Source: Craterostigma plantagineum (Eukaryota > Streptophyta > Magnoliopsida > Lamiales > Linderniaceae). From it: DNA of 64,000 bases. Shown one piece after another: positions 24,869 through 36,614 of this stretch. The stretch's first letter is position 1, and each line of letters starts with the position of its first letter. The notes under the pieces are model-generated. The model ran no database searches, was not told the origin of the DNA, and was given only the letters and a program-made list of their open reading frames with translations. The stretch spans positions 29,242,501-29,306,500 of the forward strand of contig JAPQWV010000002.1 of assembly GCA_027422505.1 (NCBI GenBank), in the 5' to 3' direction. Position numbers and translations under genes: made by a program.

Positions 24869-25770
24869 TAGGGCTGGTAAACAGGTCGTGTTGGGTCACC
24901 ATTCGGGTTCAACCCGTTTAATAAACGAGTTGAAAACTTCAACCCTGGGCTGAGCTGTTTACTTAAACGGGTTGAAATATCGAACCCTACCCCGCCTGCT
25001 TTAACCAAAATACAACTCATTAACCCGCCAAACCGTTTAAAATAAAAAAAAAAAAAATAACTAAAAAAGCAGAGTTATAAACCCAAATTAAATAAATAAT
25101 AGAGAAACAAAGCAGTTGTTTTTTCTAAAAACAACAATAAAATTCCAAATAATACAAGACATATTATTAAATAAAGGGACACTTTCACTTAAATTCCTAT
25201 TTGCAAACTTTCTATCACATACTATCTGTACTACATTCCTAAGTCATGCTGTACCTTTCTATGTTTGTATTGTGTACCACAATACGTTGATATAGTGTAC
25301 CTAATGAGTTGTTACAGCGTACCTATTTTTCTCCAGAAATGTACCCGATCCGCCGTAGGTACACCATACAAACACATTTAGGTACACTGTATCAACATAT
25401 TGTGGTACACAAAACAAACATAGAAAGGTTCATCGTGACTGAAGAAATTGATAAAAAAGTAAATCGGGGAGTTATGTGATAGAAAGTTTGCCTAATAGGA
25501 TTTAAGTGAAGTTTACTCTTAAATTAAATAAAACAGTTTATTTTATTTATTAAGGATATTTGTAATACTTTATATTATTCTTGTAAAATGGGTTGATTTC
25601 GGATTAATGTCGTGTTGAAAACTCTAACCCTAACCTGACCCACTTAATATTCGGCTTGGGTTTGGGTTTACCCATTTACTTAAACAGGTCGAAAATTCTA
25701 ACCGAACCTGCTATTTTCGGGTGCGGTTCGTGTCGGTTTGGCAGGTCTGGATTGTTTTTTAGCAGCCCTA
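24869..25770. mobile_element. Non-autonomous hAT-like element, 902 bp, with a nested MITE
   Basis: Ends are TAGGGCTGG at the left and CAGCCCTA at the right. The flanks are an imperfect 8-bp duplication (GTTTATAC at 24861-24868 and GTTTACAT at 25771-25778), as expected for hAT. The internal borders hold GC-richer segments with 'aacccgttta' and 'gggtttgggttt'. No transposase frame. The middle is occupied by a separate fold-back element. Confidence 0.65.
25183..25515. mobile_element. Fold-back MITE nested in the hAT-like element, about 330 bp
   Basis: The left arm (TTTCACTTAAATTCCTAT, then CAAACTTTCTATCACAT) is repeated inverted at the right (ATGTGATAGAAAGTTTG, then TAGGATTTAAGTGAA). Complementarity continues inward through 'acctttctatgtttgt' and 'acaaacatagaaaggt' almost to the centre, so the element could form one long hairpin. 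Exact target duplication could not be fixed in the AT-rich flank. Confidence 0.65.
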
Positions 25771-26108
25771 GTTTACATCATGTAAAATGGCCTTAAACTG
25801 TTTTTAGCAGCCCTAGCAACCCACATGTAAAAAACAGGTCGGTCACAAAGTTTGCGGACACATCCCCCCTCCATTACAAAAACGTGTCTAAACTACTTAG
25901 GTGGTCTTCAAATTGTTTTTTTTTTCCTTGTACCACAAATTTCCATTCAATAACAAGGGCGTATTAAACTACCAAAGTGTCCTTATTCTTTTTTCTTGTG
26001 TCAGTATCGCATGATCAAACTATATGAATCCACAATAGCATTGGCCGGCTCATATCGAGTTAATCGTACCTTCACAGTGTGTACTTCATCGAAAAAATTA
26101 TAGAGTAA

Positions 26109-27021
26109 ACGGCAAAAATGGTGCTTGAACTATACCACAGTTTCACTGTTGGTACTCAAACTTTTAAATGTGCCGTTTTGGTTCTTAAACTTTGCAAAAC
26201 CTGCCATATTTTTCTTGACCTAAAGAACATGCAAAAGAACAAAAAAGGAACAGTTTTGCAAAGTTCAGGAACCAAAGCGGCATATTTAAAAGTTTAAGTA
26301 CCAACAACTAGAATTTTTTATATATTCATATTGATGTGTAAAATTAGTATAAAATTCATATTCGATTACTACGACATTTCTTTCTAATTTTATTAATGAA
26401 AAAGTATCTCAACACAATTATATTCGATTGAAATTATTGTGTTGGCATGTGTAAAATATTGTTGTTGGTCTCAACAAAGAAGTTAAAACATGTGTAAAAT
26501 ATTGTTGTTGGTCTGATTGTGTTGGCATGCCTGTGAAAAAAATCGAAAGAAATTATTGTGGTGATCGAAACTGAATATATTCGATTGATGAGATTTTTTA
26601 ATTTTTTATTTAAGAAAATATCTAACACAATTACACCGTAATTTTGTATGCCTCTTGAAAAAACAAAGAAGTTAAAAAATATGTAAAAAAATTTAATGTT
26701 GTTGGTGTGATTTTGTTGGTAAGCCTCGTGGAAAAAAAATCGAAAATAATTATTGTGGTGATCGAAATTGAATTTTGCATTTAATTTTACTACTATATGT
26801 ATGTAAATTATATTCTAATTATTAGTTGCTCCAACTTTTATATGTGCCGTTTTGGTTCCTGAACTTTGCAAAAATGTTCTCTTTCGGTTCGTTTACCTGT
26901 TCTTTAGGTTAAGAAACAAAAAATGACAGGTTTTGTAAAGTTTAAGAACTAAAACGGCACATTTAAAAGTATGAGCACCAACTGTGAAGCTGTGGTATAG
27001 TTCAAGCGCCATTTTAGCCGT
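26109..27021. mobile_element. Mutator-like MITE with long inverted ends and double-hairpin structure, 913 bp
   Basis: The left end reads ACGGCAAAAATGGTGCTTGA and the right end is its near complement ending CCATTTTAGCCGT. Similarity of the inverted ends extends about 180-200 bp. A roughly 60-bp module containing AAATGTGCCGTTTTGGTTC occurs four times, alternating in orientation (near 26160 +, 26230-26310 -, 26830 + and 26925-26990 -). The AT-rich centre contains diverged repeats around 'attattgtggtgatcgaaa' near 26555 and 26745. No transposase. Class assignment is inference from the long inverted ends. Confidence 0.65.
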
Positions 27022-27066
27022 AAAATGATATACTAAACGTTTTATTTTTGTATTTAACATCAAATC

Positions 27067-27301
27067 TAGAGCTGTCAATGGGCCGGGCTGGCCCGCCGCC
27101 CGCAAAAGCCCACCATTTGGCGGGGCGGGACGGGCTGGCCCCCCATTGAGCAGGCCTGAAAAAATAGAACCCATTGAGATCCTTAATCAGAGTATATGGC
27201 GTGCCGGCCCGCGCGGGCTAGCCCGTTTAGGTGGGCCTTAAAAATCCCAGCCCAGCCTGCCCCATAGGCAGGGCGGGGCTGCTGGCCATTTGACGGGTCT
27301 A
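27067..27301. mobile_element. Small hAT-like MITE, 235 bp
   Basis: Ends are TAGAGCTGTCAATGG and CCATTTGACGGGTCTA (inverted, imperfect). It is flanked by a perfect 8-bp duplication ATCAAATC at 27059-27066 and 27302-27309. The interior is GC-rich with 'gggctggcccg'-type repeats, unlike the AT-rich surroundings. Confidence 0.8.
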
Positions 27302-27557
27302 ATCAAATCCAACCCAGGGTCGGAATAGTGGATCTTACCGACCATTGTCATATGGGCCATGCGGCCCAATAACATCCAATAACGAAAAGAACGGCCCATT
27401 AACTGATCGTACATAGCCCACTAAACTCTCCTCCCTCTCTCATCTCTCAGTGGGAGCCAAGACTGATTTCCACATCAAACAAAATCAGCTCAAGTTCAAC
27501 ACAAGAACACAATCAATCATTGGTGATTGAATCGGATTTCAACTTCATAACTATTCC

Positions 27558-30500
27558 ATGGATCGTCGTGTGGAAGAACAGAACGATAGGGAAGATGAGT
27601 GTTCAGAAGAAGCCCTAACTGGGAAGCAGCGGCTGAACGCCGAAGCGCCGGAATTCGTTCCACGTGGACGGCCGAGGCCGCCTCCACAAGTAGCGATTCC
27701 GATACCGATGCCAATGCCTATTCCGTTTCCAATACGAGCCCCGGCGTACTATGCCTATTACCGCCAGCATCACGATGCTACTAGTGGTGGTGGTGGCTAT
27801 GGTAGTAATGGTGTTGCGTTTTATGATGCCTATGCTGGTGTGGGTAGTCCAGTTGGAAACCATACAGTTGACGCTCGTAATGATGTTGGAAGTAATAGTA
27901 GCAGTACTAGCAAACAAGGATCGACCTCTGATGCAAGTCAAAAGATTCTCAATCAGGTGGATTTTTTTTTAATTTGATTTTTTCTTTCTACTTTTTTTAG
28001 TATGCGTAAGTGAGTGCGTTCAGATTAACCGTGTTTGATTTGATTATCCGTGTTTGATTTTTTCTGCTGATCTACGCAGATTAATCGTTTATTGCTGAGT
28101 TAGGCTAACTTTGAGATAGGCGTTACTATCTCAATGAATATGAGAAAAAAATGTATGTGTTGGCGTTTATGTATATTAGTCCAAGTAAAATTGAGAATTT
28201 GGGTGGTGGATCAGTGGCCCTTGCACCTTTGATATTCGGATTATTTGCCGCATTACGCATTGTTTTGGGCATCAGCATCATTCAGTCATTACATATTATC
28301 ATACAAGACTTCTTCATTGAAGGCTGTTGTGAGGAGGAAATATTAGTGTCACATTAGTGTGGTGCCAAAAACATGTTTTCTGAAGAATAAATAAAAAATC
28401 GATTTCAATTTTGGGAAAAACAGTTGTTTGTGTTTTACGGTAACAATGAGAATATGACAAGATATTGGCCAATCTCTTAATAATTTGGCCATAAGCTATG
28501 ACAACCGCTTTGGAGGACTGATAGTTTCTGAAGGATGTTCTTATATCTTTCATTTTAAAGATCTTTTTGGCAAATTGTGTTCTAAGACATTAAGATGGGG
28601 ATGTGCAGGTGGAATTTTATTTCAGTGACATAAATTTGGCAACAACTGATCAGCTCTTCAAGCACATGAGCAAAGACCCAGAAGGATACGGTGAGATTTT
28701 CCTTATGTATTTTCTAGATATTTATCATGGAATTGCTATCTTATATTCCATACTTCTGACATGCTAGTTCCTGGTTCAGAGTCTGTGAAAGTGAGTAGTA
28801 CATCAAACAGTTGTGGAATCAATCAAGCAATATAAACGTCGGCTTGAAGATTATTTATTTATTTTTGTCACTGGGTTTACCTGTGTTGCACTGTAGAAAT
28901 TTTACGCTTTAGTTAAATAGTGGTTGCCTTTTAAATTTATTAGCCATTTTGCTGACTATTCAGCTTACCCATCATGCAGTGCCGCTACATGTTGTTGCCT
29001 CATTCAAGAAGATCAAAACCGGCATTACCGGAAGCATGGACCTTGCAAATATCCTTAGGAACTCAAAGAAACTGGTAAGCTTCGGCAGTCTGCGGGAATA
29101 TTAACATTTTGCATTTCTTTTCTTAGATTTGTTTCTTGGCATTTTTCAGCTGGTTAGTGAAGATGGTAAAAAGGTTAAGCGCCAGGATCCTCTAACAGAA
29201 TCAGATATGGAAGAGTTGCAGGTACACCTACACTGTTTATTTTTCGTTCATTTTTTTCTCACTTTTAATCTTTGTTCTTAGCCCCTTTCTTCTTGATTGG
29301 CAAATTCTTTTTATAGTCCCGCATTATCATTGCTGAAAATTTGCCCGATGATCATTCTCACCAGAACCTGATGAAAATCTTCTCATCCATAGGGAGGTGC
29401 GTTTTTGTTGAATGGAATAGTGGATCTTATGTTATTAAACCCATTCATGTCCTCACGCCCTTGTTAATGCACAGTGTAAAGTCAATACGAACATGTCCAC
29501 CACAGAATACCAGCAGTGGTGCATCGTCAACATCGAAAACTGGAAAAGGGGATGCGAATGCAATGCATTACGGTGGCAAGGTAAGCCTTCAACAAGCAGG
29601 TTTTTCTGGTCTACTTCGGCTACTTAGCATTGTTTCTCAACTAAAATTATCACCTATAGTGCAGGTTGTAGGTGGTGTTTATGAGTGTTCATTCACCCCA
29701 AGTTGACATATTTCTAACTATTACATTCATATTATGTAGTTTCATGCATTCGTGGAATATGAATCTGCCGAACTTGCTGAGAAGGCGGTCAGCCATATTT
29801 CTCCTTATATGCCATAATCCATACTGCCCTCTTTAAAACTTTCTGTTGGTATTGCATAAGCTTGGTAAATGTATATGTCGCTCTCTCTTTTCAGGCTGTT
29901 GAGCTAACAGATGGAGGAGACTGGAGAAATGGTCTAAAAGCTCGTTTGTTGCCTAAAAACGTTGTGAGTGCTTCAATTGTTTTTTCCTTCGATTAATATA
30001 TTCTTTATTTATCCCGATTCTCTGCAGTCTAATTTGGGGGCCAATGATTCGAACTATCATTAACAAAGCACTCTACATTGACACAATGCAGGCAAAACAT
30101 ACTCATGGGCGAGTGAGAAATTTTGGTCATGAAGGTCATGCAACTAGTCGAAAAGACGAGACAACAAGTGGAGAGATACAGCAGCTCAAGGAGAATTGCT
30201 CGAAAGATTCATTTGCGGAACCGTTTAACCAATTTAATGAGAATCAAGTAAGCACGTCTTTGCTTTAACACTAAAAATGAAAAATATAGAATGCAATTTA
30301 CATGTTGTATCTCTTTCTACTTGTCACAATAAGCGTGATTGAGGACATTGTGAAAACCGTAACTTTTCTGCTAAAGGCTCTCTTTTCCTTTAAATCTCAG
30401 CGATAAATTCTCGTCAAAGAATGAAGACACTGTCCTTGAAATCTTTCCTCAAGTATTGAGGATTCATTATCTTATCTATAACAATGTTTACACGACAGAT

Positions 30501-30783
30501 GGAGAATAGCACGACAAGTAACACAAGGGGCAAAGAGCGTAGGCAGCATAATACTAGCAACAACAACAATAACAACAACAAGGGCAAGGGCAGTAAGGGA
30601 AAGGGTCATGGACGTGTAAGAAACAATCAATCTTCGGAAAGCAATAGCGTCTTAGGATCTTCACCGTTCGAAGATTCTGAGAAAACAGCCCCAAACAAAG
30701 CTGCTCAAGTTCCTCGTATGCCAGATGGCACGAAAGGATTCTCTATGGGTCGAGGTAAATCACTATCTGTTAAAGCCACTTGA
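27558..30783 (+). CDS. LARP6: La-related protein 6 (LARP6b/c type with N-terminal PAM2)
   Basis: Seen: ten exons, 27558-27956, 28609-28690, 28980-29074, 29150-29221, 29317-29396, 29475-29580, 29740-29787, 29895-29963, 30092-30247 and 30499-30783, giving 463 residues. A PAM2 motif (RLNAEAPEFVP, about residues 25-35) sits at the N-terminus. It is followed by a Gly/Ser-rich linker, a La motif (KILNQVEFYFSDINLATTDQ to KKVKRQDPL), an RRM-like part (SRIIIAENLPDD to HAFVEYESAE) and a basic, Asn/Gly-rich tail with the family end PRMPDGTKGFSMGRGK. Known: plant LARP6b and 6c bind poly(A)-binding protein through PAM2 and regulate mRNA; LARP6c acts in pollen tubes. The exon 7 donor is read as GCG|GT (29787). 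A GC donor three bases earlier is possible and would remove one Ala. Confidence 0.92.
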
Positions 30784-31778
30784 ATTGACTATCAATACAG
30801 TTACGATGAACAAATATGAATGAAGTCTTTAGAGGGGTATACTTCGAGTTATGTTAAAAGAAAAAAACTATTGTTTTTTTGAGTGTTATCGGCTGTTCGA
30901 AAGGATGCTTTGGTAATTTCGATTTTAGTTACATGCATATAAATATATAAATTAAGAGAGACTAAATCAGTTGAAGATATCAAACATGTTTCTTGAATAA
31001 AATAAAGAAATAAATATATACGTATGCATGTATTTAGTTGGGGAGTCATTTTCATTTTGGGACTTTAGGTGCAGCTTTTTTAATATAAGACTTGGTAACT
31101 CTCTTAGCGTCCGAAAGGGCACGCAATTTATTTTATTTAAAGATGTGCGTCAAGCTAATCGAACAAAGATGTGTACACATATAATCTTTGATTTATCGTT
31201 TTTCACGATGGGATTACGACATAGAAGAAAAAAATACTAGATGATTACAAGCCATTAATTCAACAAGTAAACAATTGAATGATGGAATAATGCTTGTCAA
31301 AATAAAAGAATGTGCTTTAAAATAGGCACCATAGACTTCGTTTATTTGGCATGGGATGGCAAATGTGGTGTGGGGGAAACCGTGTGAGGCTTTGACTATA
31401 TCAGATGAATGAAGATATTGTTTCTAAAAGAACATTTTTCTAATTGATAGCTGAAATGTTACAGTTTGAGAAAAGTATATAATTATGGGTTGCCAATATG
31501 GGACAAAACAAAACAAAAATAAGTAAAACTACCCCAGCTTAGAATTTCCTGTATTCCTCTTCACCAAGTCAAGCAAACGTAAGTAACGTGTTAGAACTAA
31601 ACTTCCTACTAACATAATATAATGCCATCAGATCATGATAAGATTAAGAGCAAGTTAAGTAAAATTCAACGTTGACCGACTTCCCACCAAACCCATATAT
31701 ACCAAACCCCTCAAAATTTAAAAGCAGCTCAAACCCTCAAATGCATTCAAGAAAAAAAAAATCTAAAGTCTTGAAGAA
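30784..31778. other. Intergenic region downstream of LARP6
   Basis: About 1 kb of AT-rich DNA with no credible coding sequence. A TATA box (TATATA at 31696-31701) lies about 80 bases before the next start codon. Confidence 0.5.
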
Positions 31779-32123
31779 ATGGAAGGACTCATTCCGATGG
31801 TGTTCAAATCAATAAAGAGGAGCAACACCCGCCGGAAATACGCTTCCCTCTCCACCGGCGCCGCCCTGAACTACGAAATAGATGATACCCACCTACAGCG
31901 CTACGGCAACGTCGAATACCTAGGAGGCAGGGGCAGCCTCACGCCGGAGCCCGACAAAGTTCCGACCTTTGGAGGGGCCCACCACCGCCGGTACAATTCC
32001 GTGATCGTCGGCCGATCTGGCTACTTCGATGTCGGAGTATACGCCGACAATGGTACTGGTAATAACAGGCAAGTGGGGAAGTTGAGACATCATAGGATGT
32101 TGTCGTGCATAACTGGCGCGTGA
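31779..32123 (+). CDS. Uncharacterised small plant protein, 114 residues
   Basis: A single-exon frame starting MEGLIPMVFKSIKRSNTRRK and ending SCITGA. It has a TATA box about 80 bases upstream and an A-rich leader before the ATG. The N-terminal third is basic; the middle holds a Gly/Pro-rich stretch (YLGGRGSLTPEPDK); the C-terminal part is basic with RHHRM. No signal peptide, membrane segment or known domain was recognised. Proteins with a similar MEGLIP start are familiar from plant genomes as proteins of unknown function, so I regard it as a real gene, but no role can be assigned. The codon pattern, GC-richer than its flanks, supports coding. It stands between LARP6 and a secreted-protein gene, with no functional hint from either. 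Confidence 0.65.
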   Translation: MEGLIPMVFKSIKRSNTRRKYASLSTGAALNYEIDDTHLQRYGNVEYLGGRGSLTPEPDKVPTFGGAHHRRYNSVIVGRSGYFDVGVYADNGTGNNRQVGKLRHHRMLSCITGA

Positions 32124-32830
32124 TTATCCCCTTTGTCCCCATTATTTCTTTGCTTGCTTATTGAAGAACTACGGCGGCTACATGTCGAAGCTTTTATATG
32201 CCACTATTTGGTCTGATGGAGAAGAATCTATTGAAGATGTCAGAAGTGTAGTTAGGTGTAGTCAACCATGTACACAAATTTCTCATACATGATATCTCTG
32301 TGTGTGTATTTTATGTTATATAAATAGAAAAAGGAGAAACTTATCTCATTTTTGGTGCATTTTCTTGATGATGTAAGCCGTAAGGAATGCCACAATGTAA
32401 TAACTCGCTTGTTTTCTGCTTTGATTTGTTGTGTCGTTTTAAGTATATCGCAAGCTGTTTGTTCTCTGTTGTTGATTTTTGTTGGATGGAAAACCTGGAA
32501 AAATCGGTCCATATATATGGATTCTTGGAATTCTGAGATTCAATCGAAAGATCGATAAGATCGAGGGCCAAAACACTCAATGTCGTCGCCTACGATGCTT
32601 CGATTTTCATTATATTACCCTTTAATTCATACGACGTAATCTACCAACATCGAAATCGACAGCCATATCAACATTGATCTTTGCCGTTTTCAAAGCACAA
32701 TGAGCCAACTTTGCGAACGAAATTTAGATATCTTCAATGCCAACAGTGAAATAAACTCTAATCCTTAGCTGTCATTACAACCCAAAACGAAGAAGACAAC
32801 GATGGAACCAAGGAAAACATTCGAAGGCAG
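32124..32830. other. Intergenic region between two small genes
   Basis: About 700 bp of AT-rich DNA: 3' UTR of the upstream gene and promoter of the next. Short ORFs on both strands near 32250-32580 show no family resemblance. Confidence 0.5.
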
Positions 32831-32842
32831 TATATATATAAT
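32831..32842 (+). promoter_or_regulatory. TATA box of the secreted-protein gene
   Basis: TATATATATAAT lies about 46-57 bases before the ATG at 32888. The short distance implies a short leader. Confidence 0.6.
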
Positions 32843-32887
32843 ACGCACAAAACGAAAACAAGGCCGGAAAAAAAAAATAACAAAGAA

Positions 32888-33812
32888 ATGGAACGTTCTT
32901 ATTACTACCTCGCTCTTAGCCTCCTAGCCCTGGCGTTGATAATCTCCGCCGACTTAGTCGAATCGAAGCTAAAGAGCGAAAAACTATGCTCTCAGTGTTC
33001 GACCTGCGAATCTGAGAAATGCCCTCCGAGCAATGCTTACCCTCACATGACGGCCTTCGATGATTCCCTCATCGCCAGCTCTATGCAGTCAGATTACGTC
33101 GACTCTGAGGACAAAGGCGTCTACGCAGTGCCTAACGTCGTCGGCGGCGAATCCAGAAAATATAACTCTTATTTCGGTTGGGAATCTACCTCGGGCTCAG
33201 AATCTGGGTACCACAGGTAAGTAAAGGAAAAAAGATCCGTGTAATAAAAATTCGAAACAAACAACTGATGAATGAACAATTCACCCAAAAGCTTAATAAT
33301 AAAAATGTTCGATGATCGTTTCACCTAAAATCTTAAGTTTGAAAGGAGTATCAGAATTTATTAACTAACTTAGGATGTATTACGTGATTGGGCCGTTGAT
33401 CATTCTTCGACAATAACTAAAAAACTGCTGAGATTGATTAACTAACTTAGGATATGTATGATGTGATTTTCCCAGGTTTAGGAATTATATGGTGAAGTGT
33501 TCGGACGAGTCTTACCTCACCGTAGACAGACAAGGTAAGGTTGCGCTGAGAAGGCTTAAGTCGTTGGAAAGCTGGGGAGACGCTGATTGGAAATCGATAA
33601 ATCCCCCGACGAAGTATAACCATAGACAGTTCAGATTTTGGGTGAATCGTAGTACTGGGAAATGTCTAACGGTCTTAGACGAGGGAAGCAAGGCGAAGCG
33701 AAAGCTTGGAGTCGAAGATTGCGCATTCGACGGTTCGAAAACTTCACAGCTTTTTGCCTTTCGATTCCATTACCATAAGGCCTTTTGCTGCTGCGGAAAG
33801 TACAATGAATGA
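32888..33812 (+). CDS. Secreted Cys-containing protein, possible beta-trefoil (ricin-B-like), unknown function
   Basis: Seen: two exons, 32888-33216 and 33476-33812, joined in phase to 221 residues. The N-terminus is a clear signal peptide (YYLALSLLALALIISADLVES). A mature Cys-rich start (CSQCSTCESEKC) and an acidic Ser/Tyr-rich spacer follow. Exon 2 encodes a compact domain with MVKCSDESYLTVDRQGKVAL, FRFWVNRSTGKCLTVLDEG, VEDCAFDGSKTSQLFAF and a CCCG end. The repeated 'KC..YLT/CLTV' units, each followed by a W/F/Q-containing strand, recall a beta-trefoil lectin fold; that is inference, not a firm match. Expected location is the apoplast or secretory pathway. One N-x-S/T sequon (NRST) is visible. 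No known plant family could be named. The gene looks intact. Confidence 0.65.
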
Positions 33813-33990
33813 CATTTGATCATCTGTGTTAAGATATGTTCGGAGAATAAAATGTCGAATGAGAAAGAGCTCGATAAGTTGATTTCCTCGATAATTTCAC
33901 ACGCAAATATACATTTTATTGAATCGCCGGCGAGGCGCAAATCGAAAAACTAGTGGACATTTTGTTTCGAAATGGGATTGTGGAAGTATT

Positions 33991-36614
33991 TCACTTTGGC
34001 TCGATTTCTCCCATTTCGACTCGATGAGGAGACTCCTCTTTAGCGTACACTTGGTTTGTCATCCCAGCAGCGTTGTTTCTCAGCCCTTTGTTCTTCTTCG
34101 CCTTTTGCCACCATCCCGCTAGCCCTTCTCTTACGCGCTCGTCGAATATCGCCTCGTTGAAAGAACTTCCCATCTATTCATTTCAGTACATACATATAAC
34201 AACAACAACCATTTAGTTGTCTGAATTCGAATTCTTGGAGGCGCATGCATGTAATAAATTATCACCTGGGCGACGATGGCGTATAACGGTAGAGTGCTGT
34301 AACTGCACAAGAGCTGCACAAAAATCCTGCAAAAAATAGATATTTATTAGCGATCACCTCCATGATTCAAAAATGCAGCAAAAAAGCGCAAAAACGATAA
34401 AAACGTTTCTAATACTTAACCCTATGACGAGCCGAGGGATGATGAAACCGACTTGTCCCATGATGCAAGAGTTGAAGCCATACGTCACCTGTCATATTTG
34501 TGCGTTGGAATAGAATCTGAACATATACCTCAAAAACGATCAGCGTACAATGTAATGAGACGAAAAATGCGTACCAACATCCAAAAGAAGATAGCGATTT
34601 CGAATGAGTTTTGGAAGAGAACGACGTGGATCAGTAAAAGAACGATTCGAGGGTTTTTTCCCCAGAAATGATCGTCCGATGGCTTGACTACCACGTTGCC
34701 CGTTACCGCTACGTGCTTCTGTGCAACTTCTACGGCTAATTGAGTTATTATGTGCTCGAGCTTAGCGCCCACGGCGAATAACATCTGCGTAATAATTAGG
34801 GTAAAAAAAGATCAATCTTGGTAATATGGTTGCCATGTCGAATTATGGTACTATGTTTACTTACAACCAAGGGAATAAAAGAGATCCAGAAAAATGCATG
34901 CCAACCATAAACGTTCAGCAGCAAGAAAAGAACGACGACGATCCATAGATACCAGCTGCATGTCGAGCGCTCGATAATTATTACAACCCTTTTTTCTCAA
35001 GAAAAAATAACGAAAAGAAAGGCGGTTTTTTTTTGCTTGCATACTGCGTTTCGTTTTACCTTATCCCGACGACTTTCTTGAAGTCGTTTTCTAAGGCTTT
35101 TGTCATGTACTCGTAGAAGTTGAACTTAGGGTTTGACCTGCAGTGTTCCTGGCAAAACAGCAGCAAGCAACAAAAGTGAGAAATGAAGAACATTCGGCGA
35201 TTAGCCTTCAAACACGGCCAACTCGTGGTGTTTAATTATTACCATGATGAAACCATAACGCAGTGTAGTATAATCTCTTCTCTTCACTGGTCTGAGGAAT
35301 TGCTTGAAGAACGATTTCTGTCGAAGCAAGAAAGCGTAAGAGAAGTAACAGTTATAGATTTATTATTTACCCTATGCTGTTGATATTCTTCCCAAAAGAT
35401 GATTCAGACATTCTCGACATACCAACCAACGGAAGAGTGCTATTTTGGTGATGCCCGAAATCTTCGATTTGACGAAGGCATCTTCTTGAACATGTGTTAT
35501 CTTTTTTCTTAGAGCTGCTCAAGTCTCAATGATAGTCATCAATCAAAATACATGGCAAGATGATCAGGTCAATCAACATACGTTTATATAATGCATAATT
35601 GCATTGCATATTATGTACACGTAAAAGGAGCTTTCACCTTCTTCGGGGTCGTAATTCTCTTGCTGAATCGACTCCTCCCAATGTTTCCACTGTCGTATCT
35701 GCGTAAAAAAATGGCTACAACGTATATCATGTGGCCTTACATAAACAATTCGTAAGAAAAAAATGATTCAAAAATTTAATTACCCTCAATACTCCCAAGG
35801 CAATCGTTGCTGCGGAGAAAGCCAAATGCGTAGCAGCTAGCACGAAGATGAAGATATGGAGATCGTGCAACGCTTTCAGCGACAGCAAAGGCGACTTACC
35901 CTAAAACATCGATGATGTGATCATTTAGTTGAAGAAGGAATATAGTTACACTTTTTAGAGCAGCTTAAGTTTGAAGAACATATATATCACCTTGGCATCA
36001 CAGTAACCTACGGCATCAGAAGAAGATGCTGCCAATAGATGGCGATTTTTGGCGACGAAGAAAGAAAGCGAGTCTCCTAAGTGAGAAGTAGATTTCGCGG
36101 ACTTATCGCCGATGTCTTTATTACATGGAAGCCAGTGATGAGTCCAGTTCTTGGGAACACATATCTTGGTAATTCTGTCTTGGAAAACGCTGATCATAAG
36201 CGAAATGAATCCCAGCAGCATCAGCTCTGATATGATAGCGAGAAGATAATACGTCAGAAATCATATATACGAATAAGAATCAGATAGGGTGTTCTGTGAA
36301 GAAGCGCATAAGTTTTTACGGTCCAACGAACCTTCTTTGATCTTCTGCAAGGCTTGAAACAGTGGCCACTGCTTTGTCTTCAGCAGAAACTGTATGTGGT
36401 AAAAGAAAGCATACCCTTACCATCATCAATCGGTATCTATTGATTTTGTATCGAAGTTAGTGCAAACATAAAGAGAAAAAAGCCTCACCTTTCCCAGAAA
36501 ATGAAGGGTTCTTTCGACAATTAGGGATATACAGACGATGATCGTGCAAACAAGTGCGACGATCCAAGTTGGTGTGTACTCTAACGAAGCTCCTCCTCCA
36601 CCTGATCCTGCCAT
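33991..36614 (-). CDS. MLO-like seven-transmembrane protein
   Basis: Seen: thirteen exons on the minus strand, 36614-36489, 36389-36332, 36226-35991, 35900-35784, 35698-35638, 35514-35423, 35317-35243, 35148-35060, 34955-34865, 34784-34575, 34488-34421, 34326-34266 and 34173-33991, all in phase, 488 residues. Hallmarks: LEYTPTWIVALVCTIIVCISLIVER (first membrane segment), KNWTHHWLPC, SLKALHDLHIFIFVLA, FIMEHCRSNPKFNFYEYM, WYLWIVVVLFLLLNVYGWH, LFAVGAKLEHIITQLA, PSDDHFWGKNPRIVL, LFQNSFEIAIFFW and FNSCIMGQVGFIIPRLVIG. A calmodulin-binding helix (REGLAGWWQKAKKNKG) lies in the tail. Known: MLO proteins are plasma-membrane, calmodulin-regulated calcium channels with roles in powdery mildew susceptibility, pollen tubes and roots. 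The tail after the calmodulin site is short (about 35 residues). The clade was not determined. Confidence 0.94.

Noticed and set aside
29781..29787. GC-AG intron after LARP6 exon 7
   Set aside because: A standard GT donor three bases later fits family length better, although the GC donor is possible.
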